This document shows, one piece after another, positions 17,761-27,377 of a stretch of DNA of 64,000 nucleotides; position 1 is the stretch's first letter, and the number at the start of each line of letters is the position of its first letter. Under the pieces are notes generated by a model. It ran no database searches. It was not told the origin of the DNA and worked only from the letters and a program-made list of their open reading frames with translations. The DNA is from Aquabacterium sp. NJ1 (lineage in GTDB: Bacteria > Pseudomonadota > Gammaproteobacteria > Burkholderiales > Burkholderiaceae_C), in contig NZ_JRKM01000001.1 of NCBI RefSeq assembly GCF_000768065.1, positions 1,612,001 to 1,676,000 on the forward strand. Reading direction: 5' to 3'. The translations under genes and the position numbers were made by a program.

Positions 17761-19383
17761 CTACTTGTGAAAGCCGCCACTGTTGTAGCCGCCGTATGAA
17801 CCGCCGTGGCTGCTGCTGCCGCTGCCCTGGCTGGCCCGGCATTGCCGGTACTCGGTGCTGTACTCGCCGTAGTTGTCACGCACATCGCTGCAATCGTCAC
17901 TGCACTTTTGCAGCAGGAAGACGATGAACAAAAAGAGCAGGATCCACATCAGCTGCGTCACCCACTTCCTGGTCTCGGGCGACATGGGTGTGGCGTCACG
18001 CTTGAAGGCGCCCACGGCCTGCTTCGAGATCTGGAAGGCGCTCATCACGGCTTGCGCTTCGATGGTCTCGCCGGCCGACCAGGTGATCTCGTTGCCCGTC
18101 TGCTCGCGGTTGAGCCGCAAGGCGCTGTTGTTGCCCTGGCCGGCAAAGTCCGTGTTCAGTGTGCGCTGTTCCTTGCGCACGGGCCAGTAGAACTCGCCCA
18201 GCACATAGGTGGTCTTGGCCGGGTAGGTGTAGCGCTTGCGGTAGGTCTTGCCCTGGTAGACCAGGGTGTCGCCCTTCACGGCCGGCACGCCGGTAACGGG
18301 GCGCACGATGCTCCAGCCGTCTTCCGCATCCACCAGGAAGGCAAAGCCCTGCATGCGGTTGTACAGCAGGTACTCGCGCCAGAAGGTCTGCTCTTCGTGC
18401 TGGTCTTCAGGGATGTCGCAGCGCTCCTGGTAGCCCACCACCTGCCAGTTGTCGGCCTTGCCACCGACCTTGAGCGTGCCCACCTTGCCCAGCGGGATCA
18501 AGGGCTCCAGCGTGTTGTCCTGGCGGTAGAAAGCGAGGTCGCCGCCCAGGCCCTTGCTGATGTCGATGACGGACTTGCAGCTGGTGCAGACGATGGATTG
18601 CGCGCTGTCCAGCGTCGGCGTGAGCGAGGTGCCGCAGTTGGGGCACTCGATGCCCTTGGCCTGCAGCTTGCCTTCAGCGGCTTGTTTGGCGTCAGGGATG
18701 CCGGAGAGACGCAAGTCGGCCAGTTGCACCGAGCGGCCGACGTCCAGCCGTGCCTGGGTGCCCTCGGCCGCGGGGTCAAGCTCGATGGACAGCACCTCGC
18801 CGGCCGTGTTGCGCAACTCGAGCACGGTGAATGCACGCGTGAAATCCGGCTTGATGGCCAGCTCACCCTCGGCCGCATGGGTGTGCGCCTGCACGCGTGA
18901 GGACAGCACCCAGGGCCGGCTGTCGATGATCACGCCCTGGCCGATGGGGGCTTGTGTCAGCTCGCGCAGCGGCAAGGCCTGCGAAGGCTGCAGCGCAAAA
19001 GCCATGACGTAGGCGCCGTTGTCCTCGCTGAGCGCACCGCTGCGCCCGTTGTCGAACAGGGCATGCCACTCGGTCCAGCGGCCTTCTTCGCCAGCATCGT
19101 CCTTGTAGGCCAGCTGCAGGCGCCCGATCAGCGTGAAGGCTTCGCCCTGATGCTGGCCGCGCGCACCCAGCGCCAAAGGGCTGTGGTCATCGAACAAGGC
19201 GGCGCTCTGGCCGATGCGGCGCAACGATTCACCATCGCGCACCAGCGTGCTCTTGCAAAAGCTGCAGACGGCCATGGGCGAAGCCGCCGATCGGAACTCG
19301 ACCGGCGCACCGCAGAACGTGCACGCGGCACGCCAGGCGCGCTGCACCCCACCAGCGCCGCCCCCGGCGCCTTGATCACTCAT
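17761..19383 (-). CDS. DUF4178 protein with two zinc ribbons and a C-terminal membrane anchor
   Basis: A 540-residue protein with an N-terminal zinc ribbon (Cys21, 24, 40, 43), a first DUF4178-like domain (about 70-200), a second zinc ribbon (Cys247, 250, 266, 269) and a second DUF4178 domain (about 295-435). It has one membrane segment (about 474-492). The C-terminal tail is short, with three cysteines (494, 498, 515) and a Gly/Ser/His-rich end. The bulk should be cytoplasmic and tethered to the membrane. It lies between the SPFH and DUF350 genes with gaps of 18 and 16 bases. It may play the role of B. subtilis YdjG/YdjH, which recruit an SPFH protein; this is inference by analogy. Confidence 0.85.
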   Translation of the reverse strand: MSDQGAGGGAGGVQRAWRAACTFCGAPVEFRSAASPMAVCSFCKSTLVRDGESLRRIGQSAALFDDHSPLALGARGQHQGEAFTLIGRLQLAYKDDAGEEGRWTEWHALFDNGRSGALSEDNGAYVMAFALQPSQALPLRELTQAPIGQGVIIDSRPWVLSSRVQAHTHAAEGELAIKPDFTRAFTVLELRNTAGEVLSIELDPAAEGTQARLDVGRSVQLADLRLSGIPDAKQAAEGKLQAKGIECPNCGTSLTPTLDSAQSIVCTSCKSVIDISKGLGGDLAFYRQDNTLEPLIPLGKVGTLKVGGKADNWQVVGYQERCDIPEDQHEEQTFWREYLLYNRMQGFAFLVDAEDGWSIVRPVTGVPAVKGDTLVYQGKTYRKRYTYPAKTTYVLGEFYWPVRKEQRTLNTDFAGQGNNSALRLNREQTGNEITWSAGETIEAQAVMSAFQISKQAVGAFKRDATPMSPETRKWVTQLMWILLFLFIVFLLQKCSDDCSDVRDNYGEYSTEYRQCRASQGSGSSSHGGSYGGYNSGGFHK

Positions 19384-19401
19384 GACAACGCCACCCGCCG
19401 A

Positions 19402-20442
19402 TCAGACAAGCTTCTTGAGCAGCTCGGCCTTCTTGGCGCTGAACTCGTCGTCGGTGAGGATGCCCTTGGCCTTCAGGTCCGCCAGCTTTTCGATGGTGGC
19501 CATGATGTCGTCGGGCTGGATGCCAACGGCGGCGGCAGGTGCAGCACCCGTGGCCGCCTGCGCACCTTGCAAGCCCTGCTGGATGGACTGCGCCATGACC
19601 TGGCCCAAGGCCAGGCCGGCGCCCAGCCCGGCCGCGTCACCGGCCACGCCACTGCCCTGCCCCGATGCCGCGGCGATCGTGGGCAAGGCCTGTGCGGCCT
19701 GGTACTGCATGAACTGGCCCATGTTCTGGCCGACCATGCCCATGCCGATCTTCTGGTCAAGGATCTTTTGCAGCTCTTCGGGCAGCGACACGTTCTGCAC
19801 GGTCAGGCCTTCGATCTTCAGGCCCAGCGCCTCGAAGGCGGGTGCGACGGCCTCGGACAAGGCCTTGGCGAACGCGATCTGGTTGGCCGCCAGGTCCAGG
19901 AAGGGGATGCCGCTTTGCGCCACGGCGTCGCTCAGGTGCTGCAGCAAGAGGCCGCGCAGTTGCCCGTCCAGATCGGCCACGGTGTAGGCCTCGCGCGTGC
20001 CCGACACCTCGGTGTGGAACTTGCGCGGATCGGCCATGCGCACGGCGTAGTTGCCGAAAGCGCGCAGGCGCACGGCACCAAAGTCCTTGTCACGCAGGGT
20101 GATGGGCTGGCTGGTGCCCCAGCGCAGGTCCAGCTGCTGGCGCGTGCTGAAGAAATACACATCGCTCTTGAAGGGCGAGGCAAACAGCTTGTCCCAGTTC
20201 TTGAGGTTGGTCAGCAGCGGCAGGGTTTGCGTCGTCAGCTTGTGCGTGCCGGGCCCGAACAGATCGGCGATCTTGCCCTCGTTGACGAACAGGGCCATCT
20301 GCGATTCACGCACCACCAGGGTCGCGCCGTTCTGGATTTCGCGGTCCTCGAAGGGGTAACGCCAGGCCAGCACGCCGTCGGTGGACTCTGTCCACTCGAT
20401 GACGTCGATGAACTGTTTCTTGATGAAATCGACCAAACCCAT
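19402..20442 (-). CDS. SPFH domain protein (YdjI-like, "virion core protein" family) with SHOCT tail
   Basis: A 346-residue protein. The opening MGLVDFIKKQFIDVIEW and the run GATLVVRESQMALFVNEG match the SPFH family typified by B. subtilis YdjI. The SPFH domain covers about 25-230; an Ala/Gly/Gln-rich oligomerisation region follows; the last 40 residues (DDIMATIEKLADLKAKGILT, with a Leu/Lys-rich end) form a SHOCT domain. Such proteins form membrane microdomain scaffolds. GGGAG precedes the ATG by 7 bases. It is the first gene of the operon, so transcription should start in the 120 bases before it. Confidence 0.88.
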   Translation of the reverse strand: MGLVDFIKKQFIDVIEWTESTDGVLAWRYPFEDREIQNGATLVVRESQMALFVNEGKIADLFGPGTHKLTTQTLPLLTNLKNWDKLFASPFKSDVYFFSTRQQLDLRWGTSQPITLRDKDFGAVRLRAFGNYAVRMADPRKFHTEVSGTREAYTVADLDGQLRGLLLQHLSDAVAQSGIPFLDLAANQIAFAKALSEAVAPAFEALGLKIEGLTVQNVSLPEELQKILDQKIGMGMVGQNMGQFMQYQAAQALPTIAAASGQGSGVAGDAAGLGAGLALGQVMAQSIQQGLQGAQAATGAAPAAAVGIQPDDIMATIEKLADLKAKGILTDDEFSAKKAELLKKLV

Positions 20443-20562
20443 GTGTTTCTCCCGGATCGCGGCACCTCCTTCGGGCACCGGTCAGGCCAGCATATTACCC
20501 ACATCCCCGGACACCCTTGCCGTAGAATCGCCACTCCGATCAACAGCCCCTGGATCTACACC

Positions 20563-21075
20563 ATGCCCCGCTGTCTCAAGTCGGTCACGGCCGCTCTGGC
20601 CCTGGCTGTGCCTTCGCTGGTTTTTGCTCAAAGCGCCGCCATTGCAGGCGCCGTCGTCGGCACGGTTCTGGGCGCTGCGGCCAGTGCCTCCCAAAGTACA
20701 TCCGGCACCACCTCGGCCACATCGGGCATCCCGCTGTCCAACCCGGACACGCCCATTGGTCGCGCCACCCCCATCCTCAAGCAATCGCTGCGTGGCGAGA
20801 TCCTGTTCGGCCAGCCGCCCGAGGTCTTGCTCAATGGCCAAGCCGCCCGCCTGGCGCCTGGGGCCCGCATCCGCGATCTGGACAACCGCCTGGTGCTGTC
20901 GGGCAACCTGATCGGGCAGAAGTACAAGGTCAACTACACGGTGGACACCCTCGGCCTGTTGATGAACGTGTGGATCCTCAAGGCCGATGAAGCAGCCAAG
21001 CTGTGGCCCACCACGCCAACCGAAGCCGCCACCTGGATCTGGGACCCCGTCAGCCAGACCTGGTCCAAGCCCTGA
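20563..21075 (+). CDS. Exported protein of unknown function
   Basis: A 170-residue protein with a signal peptide ([20 protein letters not shown], cut near FAQ-S). A Ser/Thr/Ala-rich segment follows, then a compact C-terminal region, [20 protein letters not shown] through [12 protein letters not shown]. That region looks like a small beta domain common as an uncharacterised exported protein in Burkholderiales, often just upstream of miaB. The gap to miaB is 43 bases and they may be cotranscribed. Function unknown. Confidence 0.7.
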   Translation: MPRCLKSVTAALALAVPSLVFAQSAAIAGAVVGTVLGAAASASQSTSGTTSATSGIPLSNPDTPIGRATPILKQSLRGEILFGQPPEVLLNGQAARLAPGARIRDLDNRLVLSGNLIGQKYKVNYTVDTLGLLMNVWILKADEAAKLWPTTPTEAATWIWDPVSQTWSKP

Positions 21076-21118
21076 CCCAAGCCCCGATCCAAGCCCCCGA
21101 TCCCGAGAAGTTCCCGCC

Positions 21119-22522
21119 ATGAGCACCGCGCCGCAATCCCCCGCCACCGACACCCCGTCTGCCGCCCCCGCCACCAAGAAGGTCTACATCAAGACCTACG
21201 GCTGCCAGATGAACGAGTACGACTCGGACAAGATGTCCGACGTGATGAACGCCGCCAAGGGCTACACGCCCACGGACAACCCTGAAGAAGCCGACCTGAT
21301 CCTGTTCAACACCTGCTCCATCCGCGAGAAGGCGCAAGAGAAGGTGTTCAGCGATCTGGGCCGCGTCAAGCACCTCAAGGAAAAGGGCGTGATGATCGGC
21401 GTGGGCGGCTGCGTGGCCAGCCAGGAAGGCGCATCCATCATCGAGCGCGCGCCTTATGTGGACGTGGTCTTCGGCCCGCAGACCCTGCACCGCCTGCCGG
21501 CCATGCTGGAAAAGCGCCAGAGTTCCAAGCGCCCCCAGGTGGACATCAGCTTCCCCGAGATCGAGAAGTTCGACCACCTGCCGCCACCGCGCAAGGAAGG
21601 CGCTTCGGCCTTCGTGTCCATCATGGAAGGCTGCTCCAAGTACTGCAGCTACTGCGTGGTGCCTTACACCCGCGGCGAAGAGGTCTCGCGCCCGTTTGAC
21701 GACGTGCTGACCGAAGTGGCCGACCTGGTCGACCAGGGCGTGAAGGAAATCACGCTGCTGGGCCAGAACGTGAATGGCTACCGCGGCAAGATGGGTGACA
21801 CGACCGAGATCGCCGACTTCGCCACGCTGGTGGAGTACATCGCCGAGATGCCTGGCCTGGAGCGCATCCGCTTCACGACCAGCCACCCCAACGAGTTCGG
21901 CCAGCGCCTGATCGATGTCTACGGCAAGACCGACAAGCTCGTGAACCACGTGCACTTGCCCGTGCAGCACGGCTCGGACCGCATCCTCATGGCCATGAAG
22001 CGTGGCTACACGGTGCTCGAATACAAGAGCACCATCCGCAAGCTGCGCGCCGTGCGGCCTGACATCCGCCTGTCCACCGACTTCATCGTCGGCTTCCCCG
22101 GCGAGACGGATGAAGACTTCGACAAGCTCATGAAGCTGGCCACCGACATCGAGTTCGACGCCTCCTTCAGCTTCATCTTCAGTGCACGCCCGGGCACGCC
22201 TGCTGCTGCGCTGGCAGACACCACGCCGCACGAGGTCAAGCTCAAGCGCCTGCAGACGCTGCAGGCCTACCTGGAATCCAACGTGCTGCGCTACAGCGAA
22301 GCGCTGGTGGGCAAGACGCAGAAGATCCTGGTCGAAGGCCCCAGCCGCAAGGACCCATCCGAGCTGATGGGCCGCACCGAGTGCAACCGCATCGTGAACT
22401 TTGCCGCCGGCCCCACACAAGCCCAGCGTGACCGCCTGCTCGGCCAGCTGATCGACGTCAACATCACCAAGGCCTTTGCCCACTCCCTGCGAGCTGAAGT
22501 GATCCTGAAAGACCAAATCTGA
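21119..22522 (+). CDS. miaB: tRNA-2-methylthio-N6-dimethylallyladenosine synthase MiaB
   Basis: A 467-residue radical SAM methylthiotransferase. It adds a methylthio group to i6A37 of tRNAs reading UNN codons. The N-terminal UPF0004 domain begins [17 protein letters not shown] with the three cysteines of the auxiliary cluster (the others in FNTCSIRE and GGCVASQ). The radical SAM cluster is [13 protein letters not shown] domain is at the C-terminus. The start at 21119 gives an 18-residue Ala/Pro/Thr-rich leader before the domain. Confidence 0.97.
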   Translation: MSTAPQSPATDTPSAAPATKKVYIKTYGCQMNEYDSDKMSDVMNAAKGYTPTDNPEEADLILFNTCSIREKAQEKVFSDLGRVKHLKEKGVMIGVGGCVASQEGASIIERAPYVDVVFGPQTLHRLPAMLEKRQSSKRPQVDISFPEIEKFDHLPPPRKEGASAFVSIMEGCSKYCSYCVVPYTRGEEVSRPFDDVLTEVADLVDQGVKEITLLGQNVNGYRGKMGDTTEIADFATLVEYIAEMPGLERIRFTTSHPNEFGQRLIDVYGKTDKLVNHVHLPVQHGSDRILMAMKRGYTVLEYKSTIRKLRAVRPDIRLSTDFIVGFPGETDEDFDKLMKLATDIEFDASFSFIFSARPGTPAAALADTTPHEVKLKRLQTLQAYLESNVLRYSEALVGKTQKILVEGPSRKDPSELMGRTECNRIVNFAAGPTQAQRDRLLGQLIDVNITKAFAHSLRAEVILKDQI

Positions 22523-22563
22523 AGGGACACTTCAAGACAAAGCGTGACGGGTTTGGCGCAGGC

Positions 22564-22598
22564 ACCTGAAATCTGCGCTTCAGGTTCTTTCACTTTTT
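22564..22598 (+). terminator. Probable terminator after miaB
   Basis: ACCTGAA (22564-22570) pairs with TTCAGGT (22579-22585) across an 8-base loop and is followed by TCTTTCACTTTTT. The stem is short, so strength is moderate. Confidence 0.55.
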
Positions 22599-22648
22599 GA
22601 CTTTGTGGCCGAAATGACGGGCATGTAGTCAGAAGTCATCGGACCACC

Positions 22649-23767
22649 ATGAAGCTCTTGCGTCTGTGTGTCAACCAGATCAGGCTCAATGAGCCCTTGC
22701 CTTGGAACGTCCGCAATGAACCTGGTCACTTGCTGTTGGGCAAAGGCTTTTTGCTGACCGAGCAAGCCCAGATCGACACGCTGATCGAACGCGGCGTGTA
22801 TGTGGACCAGGAAGAATACGAACGGCACCAGCACGAGGTGCAATCCACCCGCACGCGCCGGGACCCGTTCGCCATGTGGTCCGTCATCCTCAAGCGCACG
22901 GGCCATTTGCTGCGCACGCACAAAGAGAACCCGCAGTTCGCGCAAGAGGTGGGCACGCTGTCCGGCCATATCCAGGTGGCCATGAAGGAAGACGTCGAAG
23001 CCGGCACCTTCGAGATGGTGCATGGCGACCCCACCGGCTATGCCGTGTCGCATTCGCTGCAGACCGCGTTCGTGGCCTGCCTGGCCGCCGATCGCTTCGG
23101 CTGGACCGACAATGACCGCACCACGCTGATCCGCGCCGCGTTGACCATGAACATCGGCATGCTGGATCTGCAGAACACCCTGTCACACCAGTCCACCCCG
23201 CCCACGCCCCAGCAAAAGGCCGACATCGCGGCGCACCCCGCCAGGAGCCGTGCCATCCTGGAAGCAGCGGGCGTCACCGACCAGGATTGGCTCAAGACCG
23301 TGGAGCAGCACCACGTCACACCCGATGGCGGTGCCCTGCCCGCCGATCACGGCAACGTCAGCCCGCTGGCCTGCCTGATCCACTACGCCGATGTGTACCT
23401 GGCCCGCCTCGCACCGCGTGCCAATCGCCCGGCCATGGCCGTGAACATCGCCGCCCGCGAGTTGTTCCTCAAGGCTGCCGGGGCCAACAACCCGTATGCC
23501 GCGGCCATCATCAAGGAGATGGGCATGTTCCCGCCCGGCTCTTTCGTGAAGCTGGCCAACGGTGACACGGCCGTGGTGGTGCGCCGTGGTGAAAACGCCG
23601 GCGCCCCGCTGGTGCACAGCCTGATCAGCTCGGACGGCTGGGTCTTCCCCGACTCACGCCCGCGTGACACGGGCAAACCTGAATTCAAGGTGGTGGCGGC
23701 CGTGCCGCGAGGCAACGTGCTGATGCAGCTCAACCGCCAGAAGCTGTACGGTTACGCCACGGCCTGA
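22649..23767 (+). CDS. Degenerate HD-GYP domain protein
   Basis: A 372-residue protein with the layout of an HD-GYP c-di-GMP phosphodiesterase. An N-terminal region (about 1-80) resembles the DUF3391 part of such proteins, an HD-GYP-like domain covers about 130-290, and a C-terminal tail of about 90 residues follows. The catalytic residues are lost. The place of HDIGK reads MNIGM, HHE reads HHV, and GYP is GALP, although the first His (AVSHS) and the later AAHP His remain. It is therefore probably a c-di-GMP-binding or scaffold protein rather than a hydrolase. Its 3' end overlaps bioF by 16 bases. Confidence 0.75.
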   Translation: MKLLRLCVNQIRLNEPLPWNVRNEPGHLLLGKGFLLTEQAQIDTLIERGVYVDQEEYERHQHEVQSTRTRRDPFAMWSVILKRTGHLLRTHKENPQFAQEVGTLSGHIQVAMKEDVEAGTFEMVHGDPTGYAVSHSLQTAFVACLAADRFGWTDNDRTTLIRAALTMNIGMLDLQNTLSHQSTPPTPQQKADIAAHPARSRAILEAAGVTDQDWLKTVEQHHVTPDGGALPADHGNVSPLACLIHYADVYLARLAPRANRPAMAVNIAARELFLKAAGANNPYAAAIIKEMGMFPPGSFVKLANGDTAVVVRRGENAGAPLVHSLISSDGWVFPDSRPRDTGKPEFKVVAAVPRGNVLMQLNRQKLYGYATA

Positions 23768-24984
23768 GCCAGCGCACGGCACAGCTGATCGACCTGCTCG
23801 ACCGTGTGCGCCGCAGACAGGGAAATGCGCAGGCGCGCCGTGCCCTCGGGCACCGTGGGCGGCCGAATAGCGGGCACCCACACGCCTTGATCGTCCAGCC
23901 GGGCCATCACAGCCAGCGCATCTTCATTGCTGCCGATGATCAAGGGCTGAATGGCCGTGTCGGATGGCAGCAAGCGCCAGGGCAAGCCCGCTGCATTCAC
24001 CCCCGCTTGCAAACGCGCCTGAAGCGTGCGCAGGTGGGCACGCCGCTGTGGCTCGTCTTGCATGACCTGCAAGGCCGCGCGCAATGACTCGGCCACCATG
24101 GCCGGTGCGGCCGTGGCAAACATATAGGTGCGGGCCTTCTGCATGACCCACTCGACCATGCTGGGCTCACCCGCGATGAACGCACCTGCCACGCCCGCGG
24201 CCTTGCCGAGCGTGGCCATGTAGATGAGGCGGTCCAGCCGGCCCTGCCAGGCGGGCGCCACGCCATTGGCGCCAACGATGCCGTGGTAGGACAAGGTGCC
24301 CTCGCCGCGCTCGCCCAGCACGCCGAAGCCATGCGCATCGTCGATCATCAGCCAGGCGTCGTAGCGCTCGCACAGCGTCAACAGCGCGGGCACGTCGGCC
24401 ACATTGCCGTCCATGCTGAACACGGCATCGGTCACCACCAGCTTGCGACGTGCCGTGCTGGTCTGCAGGGCCGATTCCAGCGCGGCCAGATCGGCATGCG
24501 GCAGCACATGCGATTCAGCCCGCGACAAACGGATGCCATCAATCAGGCAGGCATGGTTGAGCGCATCAGAGAACACCGCATCGCCCTTGCCCACCAACGC
24601 GGGGATCGCACCCACATTGGCCGCATAACCCGCGTAGAAGTACAACGCACGTGGCAAGCCCACCATGGCGGCCAGCTCCTGCTCCAGCGCTTCATGCGCG
24701 GGGCTGTGGCCACACACCAGTGGCGAGGCCGTGGCGCCGACCCCGTAGCGCGCGGCAGCCTGCTGGGCTGCGGCGATCAAGACTGGGTGCTGCGACAAGC
24801 CCAGGTAGTCATTGCTGCCAAATGAGAGCCGAGGCTGGCCATCGATCAGGTAGGTGGTGCCGCGCAAGGCCTCGTCGGTCAAGGCAAGCTCTGCCGGCGC
24901 AATCAGGGGCGCCACTTGACGCCGCTTGCGCGCCAGGTGAGCCGCACGCAAACGCGCCAGCTCTTGTTCAAACAGTGCAGTCAT
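23752..24984 (-). CDS. bioF: 8-amino-7-oxononanoate synthase
   Basis: A 410-residue PLP enzyme of the alpha-oxoamine synthase family, which joins pimeloyl-ACP and alanine in biotin synthesis. Visible hallmarks are [22 protein letters not shown]-like [19 protein letters not shown] and the PLP-lysine region [15 protein letters not shown]. The usual Phe-Gly after the lysine reads AAG. It is separated from bioD and bioA by about 16 kb. The upstream transaminase gene ends 9 bases before its start on the same strand, so it may be the last gene of that operon. Confidence 0.93.
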   Translation of the reverse strand: MTALFEQELARLRAAHLARKRRQVAPLIAPAELALTDEALRGTTYLIDGQPRLSFGSNDYLGLSQHPVLIAAAQQAAARYGVGATASPLVCGHSPAHEALEQELAAMVGLPRALYFYAGYAANVGAIPALVGKGDAVFSDALNHACLIDGIRLSRAESHVLPHADLAALESALQTSTARRKLVVTDAVFSMDGNVADVPALLTLCERYDAWLMIDDAHGFGVLGERGEGTLSYHGIVGANGVAPAWQGRLDRLIYMATLGKAAGVAGAFIAGEPSMVEWVMQKARTYMFATAAPAMVAESLRAALQVMQDEPQRRAHLRTLQARLQAGVNAAGLPWRLLPSDTAIQPLIIGSNEDALAVMARLDDQGVWVPAIRPPTVPEGTARLRISLSAAHTVEQVDQLCRALAQAVA

Positions 24985-24993
24985 CCCGCAAGG

Positions 24994-26262
24994 TTAACAG
25001 GCGAGCGCCAAGGTTTGCCGCATGTGCGCAGCGAGCCGGGCCACGGCCTCTTCTAGCTGATCAGGCGACAAGGTCACGAAGGACAGGCGCATCTGGCTCG
25101 CCTTGCCCGCACGGCCGTCGTCCGCATCGGTATAGAAGGCCGAGCCCGGCACGTAAGCCACGCCCTGATTCACCGCAGCCGGCAAGCTGGCCGCCGCATC
25201 AAAGCCCTCAGGGCCTTGCACCCAAAAGAACATGCCGCCTTGTGGCACCTGCCAGGTGCAGCCTTCGGGCAGATGCCGCTGCAAGGCCGAGGCCATGGCG
25301 TCGCGCTGCAGCTTGTAAGCCTGGCGCACGCGGTCCACATGCGCGTCCAGATCAAAGCCGTCTTGCAGCAGCTGCAGCACCAGGCGCTGGTTGAAGCCCG
25401 GCGTGTGCAGGTCGGTGGCCTGCTTGGCCTGCAGCAAGCGCATGCGCAAGGCCTGCCCGCCCGGCGCCTCGTCAGGCGGCGTCACCACAAAGCCCAGGCG
25501 CAAGCCCGGGGCCAGCACCTTGGACAGCGAGCCCAGATAGACCGTGTGATGCGGCGCATGCGCGGCGATCGGGTCAGGCGGCGGCGTGTCGTACCAGAGC
25601 TCGCCGTATGGGTTGTCTTCGATCAGGGTGGTGTGCCCTGCGTGCAGTGCGCGCGCCAGCGCCAACCGCCGCGCTGCACTCAGGCACGCGCCGGTCGGGT
25701 TCTGGTAGCTGGGCACCAGATAGGCCACATGCGGCTTCTGTTGCCCGTCCTGCCCGGCGCTCAGCAGGGCTTGAGGATCCGGCCCTTGATCAGCCTCTTG
25801 ATCGCGCGCTTGTGCATCAACACGCCAGGGCACAAACACCGGCTCGTACACCGAGAAGGCCTGCAAGGCGCCCAGGTAAGTGGGCTGCTCGACCAGCAGG
25901 CGGCTGCCCGGGTCCACCAGCACCTTGCCCAGCAGATCCAGCCCTTGTTGCGAGCCCGTGGTCACCAGCACCTGCTCGGGGCGCACGGCCCAGCCAGGCC
26001 GGCTGATGCGCTGCGCCATCCACGCGCGCAAAGGCATCAGGCCCTCGCTGTTGGCGTACTGCATAGCCTGCGCGCCTTGTGCGCGCCACACCCGCTCGCT
26101 GGCACGTGACAAGGCCTCCAGCGGGAAGCCATCTGGCGACGGCAAACCGCCAGCCAGCGACAAGACGCCGGGCCGCTCGGTGAGCTTGAGGATGTCGCGG
26201 ATGGCCGATGAGGTCATGTGCTGCGTGCGTGCAGCAAGCTGGATGCCCATGGGTGTGCTCAT
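24994..26262 (-). CDS. PLP-dependent class I/II aminotransferase (2-aminoadipate transaminase-like)
   Basis: A 422-residue aminotransferase of the LysN/ARO8 type. It has the N-terminal SLAGGLPSPDGFPLEAL signature, the VPSYQNPTG substrate-binding motif, IEDNPYGELWY with the PLP-contacting Asp, and YLGSLSKVLAPGLRLGFV with the PLP lysine. The start overlaps the stop of the EamA transporter gene (ATGA), so the two are translationally coupled. With the divergent MocR-type regulator, it probably converts an amino acid whose level that regulator senses. The substrate is unknown. Confidence 0.88.
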   Translation of the reverse strand: MSTPMGIQLAARTQHMTSSAIRDILKLTERPGVLSLAGGLPSPDGFPLEALSRASERVWRAQGAQAMQYANSEGLMPLRAWMAQRISRPGWAVRPEQVLVTTGSQQGLDLLGKVLVDPGSRLLVEQPTYLGALQAFSVYEPVFVPWRVDAQARDQEADQGPDPQALLSAGQDGQQKPHVAYLVPSYQNPTGACLSAARRLALARALHAGHTTLIEDNPYGELWYDTPPPDPIAAHAPHHTVYLGSLSKVLAPGLRLGFVVTPPDEAPGGQALRMRLLQAKQATDLHTPGFNQRLVLQLLQDGFDLDAHVDRVRQAYKLQRDAMASALQRHLPEGCTWQVPQGGMFFWVQGPEGFDAAASLPAAVNQGVAYVPGSAFYTDADDGRAGKASQMRLSFVTLSPDQLEEAVARLAAHMRQTLALAC

Positions 26263-27278
26263 GTGGGACTCGTTTCAAGGTGCCGCGCAGGCGGCGTGGC
26301 AAGAGAAAGGGAGGAGGCAGGCGTGGGGGACGAGCGCGCCAGGCGCTGCCCGGCCACCACCACACACAAGACGGCCAGCGCAAACAACCAGGCTTTCATG
26401 GGCACCGCTTCACCCAGCAGCGAGGCCGAGATCAGCATGGCCAGCAAGGGTTGCAGCAACTGCAACTGGCTCACCCGCATGGCGTCCCGCGCCAGGGCGG
26501 CATACCAGAGGAAAAAACCCAGCCAGGTTGAACACACCGCCACATAGGCCAGGCCCAACCAGGCCGCCGGGCGGATCTGCTCGCGGGCTTGCGCCAGGCT
26601 GTGCACACCCTGCGGCCACCAGTACGCCGACAAGGCCATCGTCAGGGGCCAGGCCAGCACCAGGGACCAGGACATGACCTGCGAAGACGGCATCTCGCGG
26701 CTTAAGCGTGCCCCGGCCACATAGGCCACCGATGCGCCCAGCATGCCCAGCAACATCGTGCTGTCAGCCACCAGGGAAAGCGGTGCACCACCAGGGCGAT
26801 GATCAGACGAGGTCCAGGCGAACACGGCCATCAGCCCTGCCCCCGCCACACTGGCCAGCCAGAAGCCCAGGCGCGGCCTGTGCCCCAGCCACCAGGCCGA
26901 CAGCGCCGCCGTGCACAAGGGCAGCAAGCCCGTGATCACGGCGGCATGCGAAGCCGGCACGATGCGCACGGCCCAGCCCATGCCCAAGGGGAAGCCCATC
27001 ACGCCACCCAGCATGATGGCCAACAGCCATCGGCGATGTGCAGCCGCCGGCCAGGCCGCGCGCACCCACAACAGATGCAGCAAAGCCAGTACGCCCGCCA
27101 AAGCGGCACGCGCGCTGGCGACGAACAGCGGCGGCCACTGCGGGTCGGCCAAGGAGCCATTGGCCAGCCGCGTCATGGGGATCGTCATCGCAAAGACCAG
27201 CACGGCCATCAGGCCGATGGCGCGAGGCCACCAGGGGTGCTCGCTGAGCGGCGTGGGCGCTTGCAAAGAGGTGTGCAT
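26259..27278 (-). CDS. EamA family (DMT superfamily) transporter
   Basis: A 339-residue inner-membrane transporter with about ten membrane segments in two EamA repeats (about 18-150 and 165-310). Members export amino acids or other metabolites. The start at 27278 gives MHTSLQAPTPLSEHPWWPRA; the frame stays open much further upstream, but that part overlaps the regulator gene on the other strand. It is the first gene of the operon with the aminotransferase and is divergent from the MocR-type regulator, whose repeat operator lies in the 99-base gap. Confidence 0.88.
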   Translation of the reverse strand: MHTSLQAPTPLSEHPWWPRAIGLMAVLVFAMTIPMTRLANGSLADPQWPPLFVASARAALAGVLALLHLLWVRAAWPAAAHRRWLLAIMLGGVMGFPLGMGWAVRIVPASHAAVITGLLPLCTAALSAWWLGHRPRLGFWLASVAGAGLMAVFAWTSSDHRPGGAPLSLVADSTMLLGMLGASVAYVAGARLSREMPSSQVMSWSLVLAWPLTMALSAYWWPQGVHSLAQAREQIRPAAWLGLAYVAVCSTWLGFFLWYAALARDAMRVSQLQLLQPLLAMLISASLLGEAVPMKAWLFALAVLCVVVAGQRLARSSPTPASSLSLATPPARHLETSPT

Positions 27279-27290
27279 GTATGGCAATGT

Positions 27291-27356
27291 AGAGGCCAAC
27301 ACCAATACAGCACCAATACAGATCACAGCATCAACCAACGAACTGTATTGGCCTCT
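27291..27356. promoter_or_regulatory. Repeat operator of the MocR-type regulator
   Basis: CCAATACAG occurs twice as a direct repeat (27302-27310 and 27313-27321, 11 bases apart). It occurs once inverted as CTGTATTGG (27343-27351). The flanks AGAGGCCA (27291-27298) and TGGCCTCT (27349-27356) are also inverted. Multi-site direct and inverted repeats between divergent genes are typical of MocR/GabR-type binding sites. Confidence 0.7.
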
Positions 27357-27377
27357 TAACCAACACAGCGCCCCTCC

